Shown here: positions 6,663 through 11,104 of the stretch, piece after piece
Layout: every line of letters begins with the position of its first letter
How positions within the stretch are numbered: the stretch's first letter is position 1
Position numbers and translations under genes: made by a program
NCBI GenBank assembly: GCA_003170325.1
Contig: PMZP01000037.1
Coordinates: 1-11,104 of the forward strand
Direction: 5' to 3'
Source of the DNA: Candidatus Tayloriibacteriota bacterium
Lineage (GTDB): Bacteria > Patescibacteriota > Minisyncoccia > Phycocordibacterales > PALSA-1337
Length of the DNA: 11,104 nucleotides
The notes under the pieces: model-generated
What the model was told of the DNA's origin: nothing
The model's input: the letters and a program-made list of their open reading frames with translations, nothing else
Database searches by the model: none

Positions 6663-7313
6663 ATGATCACCCTCAATCAACCGCATCATTTAGGCATCAA
6701 GGCATTGTTGCTCTTGCTACTTCGATACGTAGCGATCGGTGTCGTCTTCTACATCGTTGCTTTTGTCGCGTATTTGTTCCAAAATGTCCTGGTTGTCAAT
6801 GCTGTCCAGACTTTCACCATAGCCGGAGCGACCACGCTTTCCGATCCGAATATGGTGGCCTATTATCTTTCAGTGGGAATCAATGGCCTTTTCGTCCTTT
6901 CTTTGATCCTCATGGTTATTGGAGCCGTCGTCGCCTATCTGCAATACCATTTCTACACTTACACTTTGGAAGAATTCAATCTGATCCTGCGCCGCGGCGT
7001 TTTGAACAAAGAAGAAGTGTCTATCCCATACCGTCAGATGCAGGACATAAATATCAATCGCAGTCTGTTCTATGTCATCCTCGGCTTATCTCGTTTGATC
7101 ATCGACAGCGCGGGCCATGAAGAAAAAGAGGAGCAGAATGAAACGGACATCATCCTTGAGCCGCTCGACGTTACGGTCGCCGGCGATATCAGGAATTTCC
7201 TCAAGCGGAGGGTCGGGGTGCAGGTGGTGGTCGACGAAAAAGTCGCGGATGTCGAAAGCTTGGAGCTGTCAAAGACGGATCCGGAGCTAAGAGAGCCGGC
7301 GGCGACACCATAA
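6663..7313 (+). CDS. Two-pass membrane protein with bacterial PH domain (YdbS/DUF304-like)
   Basis: A 216-residue membrane protein. Two hydrophobic hairpin segments are evident, at about 14-39 and 66-97, separated by an extracytoplasmic loop. A bacterial pleckstrin-homology domain (bPH2, formerly DUF304) follows at about 99-185: TYTLEEFNLILRRGVLNKEE, then the SIPYRQMQDININRSL segment and a VILGLSRLIIDSAG strand, which are the usual YdbS/YdbT hallmarks. The rest (186-216) is a charged, proline-containing tail. Members are uncharacterised envelope proteins; the PH fold faces the cytoplasm and probably mediates lipid or protein contacts. The family call is confident; the role is not known. It sits 25 bases after the small helical gene but has its own -10 box, so it may be both co-transcribed and separately expressed. 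Confidence 0.85.
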   Translation: MITLNQPHHLGIKALLLLLLRYVAIGVVFYIVAFVAYLFQNVLVVNAVQTFTIAGATTLSDPNMVAYYLSVGINGLFVLSLILMVIGAVVAYLQYHFYTYTLEEFNLILRRGVLNKEEVSIPYRQMQDININRSLFYVILGLSRLIIDSAGHEEKEEQNETDIILEPLDVTVAGDIRNFLKRRVGVQVVVDEKVADVESLELSKTDPELREPAATP

Positions 7314-7391
7314 ATTTTCAAGTTCAATCAAGAAGATTCAACGAACCTATCGAGTAACCAATGATTGATTATCAGATACTAAATCACCATC

Positions 7392-8093
7392 ATGAGCATA
7401 GAAAGATCGGAGTCGATCCAAGTTCAGGAAAATCCGCAAAGACGGAAGTTTGAAGCTCTTTTCCTGCATAACGCCATACAAATGAGGTTGATGGAACAGT
7501 ATGCCAAAGCTCGCGGACATCAGCCTGATGATAATGAATCTGCCATAGAATGGAGTGGCCTCTATTCTGAAGATTTTCGCAGACTTATTACCGATAAACC
7601 GGAACTATTGGAACTGTTTGAGGATGATACTGAAGCAGTATTAGACCAGATAGAAGGATCTCTTTATACAGGAACTGATCGGCTACAAGATGAAAGACCG
7701 GACAACGCTGATCGCGAATTACCAGCCAGCGAAGATGAAGCGGAGATAGACATACCGATACGATCGGCTCGCATATTTATAGAAGAGAGATTCGGAAACG
7801 GCGAGAGGCCGATCATCACTGTGGAGTCTAAGAATATCGAAGAAGTGAAGCGTGGATTGTTCCCTCATTCGACTTGGGATCCAGATGAATGTTCTATATT
7901 GGTGGGGACATTCGCTACCGAACCCTATAAACCTGAAGGTGAAGACCGGATTTCATTACGTCTCTCGGGAATATCATCGCGCCAAATTTCGCCCAGAGCG
8001 ACCGGTCCGGATCGGCATTTCCATGGAGTGGTTATGATCAATGGGCCAGTCTATTCAAATCAATTCGAAATATTATCCGCTAGTGCCGCCTAA
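7392..8093 (+). CDS. Acidic soluble protein, unknown
   Basis: A 233-residue protein that I cannot place. The N-terminal part (1-75) is helical (KFEALFLHNAIQMRLMEQYAKARG and FRRLITDKPELLELF). An acidic, disordered-looking link spans about 90-122. The C-terminal part (123-233) looks beta-rich, with strands around ARIFIEERFG, PIITVES, CSILVGTFA, RISLRLSGIS, FHGVVMINGP and FEILSASAA. No signal peptide, membrane span or catalytic motif is evident. The 78-base gap upstream contains a 7-bp inverted repeat (7324-7330 TCAATCA with 7362-7368 TGATTGA) and a weak -10-like GATACT at 7375-7380, 11 bases before the ATG. Its stop codon overlaps that of the MFS transporter on the other strand. More AT-rich than the flanking transporter and prfA genes. 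Confidence 0.7.
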   Translation: MSIERSESIQVQENPQRRKFEALFLHNAIQMRLMEQYAKARGHQPDDNESAIEWSGLYSEDFRRLITDKPELLELFEDDTEAVLDQIEGSLYTGTDRLQDERPDNADRELPASEDEAEIDIPIRSARIFIEERFGNGERPIITVESKNIEEVKRGLFPHSTWDPDECSILVGTFATEPYKPEGEDRISLRLSGISSRQISPRATGPDRHFHGVVMINGPVYSNQFEILSASAA

Positions 8094-9283
8094 TTCGTAT
8101 CCTTTATCGAGAGCGCCGGAATGAGGGCGATGAGCGACATGAGACCGATGACCACGAACATATATTGCTCGGGTACGATGAGGAGCCCCAGCATCATGAT
8201 GACGGGCGCTAGGAAATAGGAGAGCGGACGGGTTATGCGGAAGGATCCGAGCACGGCCGAATCGCGGGGCGAGACGGTCTTGAAGAAGTAAGTCTCCATC
8301 ATGATCTCGGCCGTGGCCGCGCCGATACGGGTGATGAAAAAGATGATCGCCCAGACGATCAGGTTGTTGATGTTGAAGAAAGAGAGAGTTATCGTGGAGA
8401 CGCCCATGATGGCGAAGCCGATGGCCATCATCTCCTTTTCGCCGTATTTCCGGTCGGCCAGACGGCCCAACGGATATTGGATGAGCGGAAAGGGGATGAG
8501 CATGATGACCAAGATGATACCGATCTCTTCCCAGCTGAAACCGATGACTTTATTCAAGTAGATCGGGCTGTATATGACCATCCAAGAGTAGAATGTCTGC
8601 AGGATGACGTTGGCGAAGAAGAGCTTGACCCAGTTCTTGTTCGAAGATATGTGTTTGGTCAACTGCCACGGCGAGAGGTGTATGTAGTTCGGGTCCTTGA
8701 AGCGGGGGAAATTCTTGTATATGAGGTATAGAAGGGGAAAGAGCATGGCCAGCGCCGCCACGTAAGTATTCATGTATGGATTGTGCGCGTTGACGCTTCC
8801 GCTGATGAGCATACTACCGATGAGCGGAGCGACTACCCAAGAGGCATTCAACGTCGCCGTATACAGACCGCGAATGGATCCGACATTCGCTCCGTCGGTG
8901 TAAACCTCTAGGAAGATATCGAGACAAAGGCCGATCAGGGAGACGACGCCGGATTGCAGGATGAAGAGGATGGCCAGGACCATAGGATCGGTGAAAGCGA
9001 TGAGTCCCCAGAACAAGACGATCTGGATGCAGACCAGGGCGATAGTCGTGTGATAGTTGCCTAGGCGCCGGATGATGTCCGGTGCCAGGAGGAATCCCAG
9101 AATGGCCACTGCCGCTCCCGCCATATATATGAAGCCGATAGTCTGCTCGTTGGCGAAGAGCCCCAGGAAGCTGGAGTTGGAATACATCGGTATGACTCCG
9201 TGGAGTACATAAATGAAGCCGATGACGGCGATGGTATAGATGACGTGCGCGCGTGGCAAAGTTCGGGCGGTGCCGTGATTCAT
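8090..9283 (-). CDS. Major facilitator superfamily transporter
   Basis: A 397-residue integral membrane protein with twelve hydrophobic segments, typical of secondary MFS transporters. The MFS motif A loop between segments 8 and 9 is clear (LGRLADRKYGEK, about residues 272-283), and a longer cytoplasmic loop after segment 6 (KNFPRFKDPNYIHLSPWQLTKHI) divides the two halves. Acidic residues inside segments (for example in SLIGLCLDIFLEVYTDG) could take part in proton coupling. The substrate cannot be told; sugar, drug or peptide export are all possible. ATG at 9283 is chosen because a perfect TATAAT ends seven bases before it; the alternative ATG at 9292 is made by the -10 box itself and would add three residues. 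The stop (TAG, 8092-8090) overlaps the stop of the convergent gene. Divergent from bL31. Confidence 0.9.
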   Translation of the reverse strand: MNHGTARTLPRAHVIYTIAVIGFIYVLHGVIPMYSNSSFLGLFANEQTIGFIYMAGAAVAILGFLLAPDIIRRLGNYHTTIALVCIQIVLFWGLIAFTDPMVLAILFILQSGVVSLIGLCLDIFLEVYTDGANVGSIRGLYTATLNASWVVAPLIGSMLISGSVNAHNPYMNTYVAALAMLFPLLYLIYKNFPRFKDPNYIHLSPWQLTKHISSNKNWVKLFFANVILQTFYSWMVIYSPIYLNKVIGFSWEEIGIILVIMLIPFPLIQYPLGRLADRKYGEKEMMAIGFAIMGVSTITLSFFNINNLIVWAIIFFITRIGAATAEIMMETYFFKTVSPRDSAVLGSFRITRPLSYFLAPVIMMLGLLIVPEQYMFVVIGLMSLIALIPALSIKDTN

Positions 9284-9290
9284 GGCTCCC

Positions 9291-9296
9291 ATTATA
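9291..9296 (-). promoter_or_regulatory. -10 box of the MFS gene, leaderless
   Basis: On the minus strand TATAAT runs from 9296 to 9291, seven bases before the ATG at 9283. A possible -35, TCCACA (4 of 6 matches), lies 17 bases further upstream. Both fall inside the palindrome at 9293-9354, so the hairpin or a protein binding it could control this promoter. Confidence 0.5.
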
Positions 9297-9354
9297 GCGT
9301 CAAGCGAGGATTTGTGGAAGCTTGCTTACACGAAATCCGAGCGAAGACGATATA
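9293..9354. repeat. Long imperfect palindrome in the divergent promoter region
   Basis: Arms pair as 9293-9301 with 9346-9354 (one mismatch), 9308-9313 with 9333-9338, 9314-9316 with 9329-9331, and 9318-9320 with 9325-9327, around a CTTG tip. The central internal loop has AGCGA on both sides. Immediately to the right, GAGCGAAG of the right arm (9339-9346) is repeated at 9356-9363. It may be an operator, a REP-like element or a cruciform. It lies between the MFS and bL31 starts. Confidence 0.6.
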
Positions 9355-9375
9355 TGAGCGAAGCGAATATAGCAT

Positions 9376-9404
9376 TTGCACGGGTACATTATTCATGCTA
9401 CATT
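9376..9404 (+). promoter_or_regulatory. bL31 promoter with extended -10
   Basis: TTGCAC at 9376-9381, a 17-base spacer ending in TGC, and TACATT at 9399-9404. The start codon at 9413 is eight bases after the -10, so the transcript has no leader or one or two bases. Same -35, spacer length and extended -10 as the promoter at 2864-2892. Confidence 0.6.
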
Positions 9405-9412
9405 ATCCCCAC

Positions 9413-9673
9413 ATGAAAAAAGAGATACATCCGCAAAATTATAGACCGGTCATCTTCGCTGATAACTCCAGCGGCGTCAAATTCCTCATACCTTCGACTA
9501 TCGAGACGAAAACTATTGAAAAATGGACTGATGGCAAGGATTATCCGTCCTACCATGTCGAGATCTCCAGTGCCTCGCACCCTTTCTATACGAACGAGGA
9601 AAAGACCATAGATACGGCTGGCAGGGTAGAGAAGTTCAAGACGCGTCAGGCTAAGGCAAAGGCAAAGAAGTAA
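9413..9673 (+). CDS. rpmE2: Ribosomal protein bL31, type B
   Basis: This 86-residue protein is the large-subunit ribosomal protein bL31 in its zinc-independent form. Diagnostic segments are MKKEIHPQNYRPVIFAD at the start, FLIPSTIET in the middle and ISSASHPFYT at 51-60, the best conserved stretch of the type B family. No CxxC zinc pair is present. The tail is Lys/Ala-rich (KTRQAKAKAKK), consistent with rRNA contact. The ATG at 9413 matches the family start and sits just after the promoter; the frame is open further upstream to 9200 but that part overlaps the MFS gene and is not coding. It precedes prfA, as in many bacteria. The gap between them carries a long hairpin and separate -10-like sequences. 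Confidence 0.95.
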   Translation: MKKEIHPQNYRPVIFADNSSGVKFLIPSTIETKTIEKWTDGKDYPSYHVEISSASHPFYTNEEKTIDTAGRVEKFKTRQAKAKAKK

Positions 9674-9681
9674 CTTAGAAA

Positions 9682-9763
9682 TCGCGCCCTTTTGACGCCG
9701 CAGGATTTTCCCTTCGTTACGCTTCGCGTAAGTCGGGAAAACTGCTCCGTCAAGCGGGCGCGA
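9682..9763. repeat. Near-perfect 80-base hairpin between bL31 and prfA
   Basis: A long inverted repeat begins eight bases after the bL31 stop. Paired blocks are 9682-9689 with 9756-9763, 9691-9697 with 9748-9754, 9700-9703 with 9742-9745, 9706-9712 with 9735-9741, and 9717-9722 with 9726-9731, around a TTC loop. The TTTT/AAAA blocks flank a GC-rich core, so it could act as a two-way transcription terminator or an mRNA-stabilising 3' end for bL31. It could also be a REP/MITE-like repeat. It shares the words CGTCAAGCG and AGGATTT with the palindrome at 9293-9354. Confidence 0.65.
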
Positions 9764-9770
9764 ATTGCGT

Positions 9771-9804
9771 TATACTTAATACCTAATACTTCATACTTAA
9801 TACC
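9771..9804 (+). promoter_or_regulatory. Tandem -10-like repeats before prfA
   Basis: The 12-base word ATACTTAATACC occurs at 9772-9783 and 9793-9804, exactly 21 bases apart (two helical turns), with another TAATAC at 9784-9789. The first copy contains TATACT (9771-9776), a good -10 box, and TTGCGT lies just before it. These may be stacked start sites for prfA or binding sites for a regulator. Confidence 0.4.
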
Positions 9805-9811
9805 CAATTTC

Positions 9812-10783
9812 ATGAACATGAACCTAGAGACCTACAAATCAAATCCGAAGACCGCATTCCTGGCCGGCCAGTACGAGAAGCTTGGCAGGGATGAAGCGGA
9901 AACAAGAGCCATGATCGAAAAAGACCCTGCGCTAAAAGAGCTGGCCGAAAACGACTTAGCTTCGATCATCGAGCAGAAGAAAAGTCTGGAAGAGCAGATG
10001 GATGCCATTCTCGCTTCGGAGGCGGAAGGGCAGGTGGAGGAATTCAACGAGATAATTTTGGAAGTTCGTGCAGGCGCCGGCGGAGATGAAGCGGCTCTTT
10101 TTGCGGCGGAGCTTTTGGAAATGTACAAAGCTTATTGCGTCAGTAAGAGTTGGGGCACGCGCATCATAGACGAGTCCAAGAATGACATCGGAGGGTACAA
10201 GGAGGTTTCCATGGAGATCAAGGGCAAAGGCGTCTATGAAGACCTGCGATGGGAGACAGGAGTGCATCGCGTTCAGAGAGTTCCGGAAACCGAGAAGTCC
10301 GGACGCATACATACCTCGACAGCTTCAGTCGCTATCATGCCTATCCGCAAGAAATCCAAGATCGAGATCAATCCGGCCGATATAACAGTCGAGTTCACTC
10401 GCTCCGGCGGCAAGGGCGGACAGAATGTCAACAAAGTCGAGACGGCGGTACGTCTATTCCACAAGCCTTCCAATATCATGATCCGCTCCAGTGCCGAGCG
10501 TAGCCAGAATGCCAACAAAGAAAGAGCCTTTGCTATTCTGGCCGCAAAACTTGAAACTATCAAAGCCGAGGAAGACATGAAGAAGTTCGCCGCCGAGCGC
10601 AAGGGTCAGATAGGCACAGGAGACAGGTCGGAGAAGATCCGTACGTATAATTTCCCGCAAGATCGCATAACCGATCACCGCATAAAGGAAAATTGGCACA
10701 ATCTGCCGGTCATCATGTCCGGCAAGCTGGATCCGATCATCGAGGCTCTGCATGAGTTCGAGAAAAAGGGGAAGACGGAGTAG
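9812..10783 (+). CDS. prfA: Peptide chain release factor 1
   Basis: RF1 recognises UAA and UAG stop codons in the ribosomal A site and triggers release of the finished protein. The catalytic GGQ is at residues 202-204 within SGGKGGQNVNKVET, and the codon-reading tripeptide P-x-T is PET at 158-160 (RF2 would have SPF). The VRAGAGGDEAALFA motif of domain 2 and the GTGDRSEKIRTYNFPQDRITDHRI stretch near the C-terminus are typical. At 323 residues it is about 35 shorter than the usual 355-360, with the shortening in the N-terminal helical domain. ATG at 9812 (MNMNLETYKSN) is preferred; ATG at 9818 is possible, and the upstream in-frame TTG at 9692 lies in the hairpin. No Shine-Dalgarno sequence is seen. 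It follows bL31 and ends at a terminator; prmC, which methylates the GGQ glutamine and often follows prfA, is not here. Confidence 0.96.
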   Translation: MNMNLETYKSNPKTAFLAGQYEKLGRDEAETRAMIEKDPALKELAENDLASIIEQKKSLEEQMDAILASEAEGQVEEFNEIILEVRAGAGGDEAALFAAELLEMYKAYCVSKSWGTRIIDESKNDIGGYKEVSMEIKGKGVYEDLRWETGVHRVQRVPETEKSGRIHTSTASVAIMPIRKKSKIEINPADITVEFTRSGGKGGQNVNKVETAVRLFHKPSNIMIRSSAERSQNANKERAFAILAAKLETIKAEEDMKKFAAERKGQIGTGDRSEKIRTYNFPQDRITDHRIKENWHNLPVIMSGKLDPIIEALHEFEKKGKTE

Positions 10784-10816
10784 GAAAGTGCCTATTGACA
10801 TGGACGAATTAGAATT

Positions 10817-10839
10817 GGCGAACTAGGTTCGCCTTTTTT
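10817..10839 (+). terminator. Rho-independent terminator after prfA
   Basis: A perfect 7-bp stem (GGCGAAC at 10817-10823 with GTTCGCC at 10827-10833), a TAG loop and six T residues at 10834-10839. It lies 33 bases after the prfA stop and closes that transcription unit. Confidence 0.9.
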
Positions 10840-11039
10840 CATGCTTTGGCGATGGATATACAGTATGTCTATTTTTGATCCAAACATCTGTCGATTTCTA
10901 AGAAAAATTTTACATTGAGACTCTTGATAGTGAGAGGCGATAACAATATAGAAACATTACTAAACATTCATAATCATACATCGTATTATCTGGAATATAC
11001 GTTGATAATTCGTGGAGTGTCATTATAGGCCGTCCAGCG
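10840..11039. other. AT-rich stretch with no supported gene
   Basis: Both strands were read. Only frames without credible starts or of fewer than about 35 codons occur. No tRNA-like fold, clear palindrome or terminator was seen. It may be the upstream regulatory region of a gene beginning near the window end. Confidence 0.5.
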
Positions 11040-11104
11040 ATGTTGATTCGGAAATCGGATGACAAAAGTTATCTTGATGCATGTTTATATGATGCGTATG
11101 TGGA
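11040..11104 (+). CDS. Possible start of a gene cut by the window end
   Basis: An open frame runs off the right end. From ATG 11040 it reads MLIRKSDDKSYLDACLYDAYV, a plausible protein composition; the frame is open from 10969 but without an earlier ATG. A weak promoter-like pair, TTGATA at 11002-11007 and TATAGG at 11024-11029 with a 16-base spacer, lies upstream. Only 21 codons are visible, so no family can be named and the gene may not be real. Confidence 0.22.
   Translation, partial: MLIRKSDDKSYLDACLYDAYV

Noticed and set aside
9200..9412. Upstream in-frame extension of the bL31 frame
   Set aside because: It overlaps the MFS gene on the other strand, crosses the palindrome and promoter, and the family starts at the MKKEIHP methionine.
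9692..9811. TTG start of prfA at 9692
   Set aside because: The extra 40 residues are translated from the hairpin and the repeats and do not resemble the RF1 N-terminus.
10795..10823. Perfect -35 TTGACA just after prfA
   Set aside because: At 16-18 bases downstream there is only the terminator stem, no -10 box.
10858..11030. Short open frames on both strands in the AT-rich end region
   Set aside because: All are below about 60 codons, lack a credible start or promoter, and have unlikely composition.

Overview
The window looks like chromosomal DNA of a Candidate Phyla Radiation (Patescibacteria) bacterium, most likely Parcubacteria-like. This is inferred from the style of several genes: a soluble VirD4/TraG-type ATPase, a short RF1 with the form of GGQ region seen in CPR bacteria, a zinc-free type B bL31, many small acidic proteins without recognisable families, very tight spacing, and palindromic intergenic elements. 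The standard genetic code fits: the long frames contain no internal TGA, and TGA is used as a stop in two short genes. No rRNA, tRNA, CRISPR array, insertion sequence or origin was seen.

Layout. 44-2842 (+) is a 932-residue conjugation/secretion-type P-loop ATPase. It is followed by what appears to be an unannotated small RNA gene: promoter at 2864-2892, a three-way-junction RNA starting at about 2899, and an intrinsic terminator with a GAAA loop at 2963-2989. A convergent gene (2967-3524, -) encodes a protein resembling RelE/PBECR-type nuclease domains, and its last codons lie inside that terminator. Divergent from it run two small unknown genes (3621-3845, 3855-4268), then a 687-residue coiled-coil protein (4320-6383), a small helical protein (6389-6637), a two-pass membrane protein with a bacterial PH domain (6663-7313) and an unknown acidic protein (7392-8093). 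The last of these meets an MFS transporter (8090-9283, -) tail to tail with overlapping stop codons. A divergent promoter region carrying a long palindrome leads to bL31 type B (9413-9673) and then, after an 80-base hairpin, to prfA (9812-10783), which ends at a strong terminator. The final 260 bases are AT-rich and hold at most the first codons of another gene.

How it works together. The housekeeping part is a translation pair, bL31 and release factor 1, in an arrangement common in bacteria. The rest is cell-envelope and accessory material: a DNA-translocation-type motor, a coiled-coil protein, a PH-domain membrane protein and a transporter. The most consistent signal is promoter layout. Six of the genes have a -10 hexamer ending only 6-8 bases before the chosen start codon and no Shine-Dalgarno sequence, which predicts leaderless mRNAs. 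The most novel candidate is the compact RNA gene at 2864-2989, whose 3' end is antisense to the 3' end of the nuclease-like gene.
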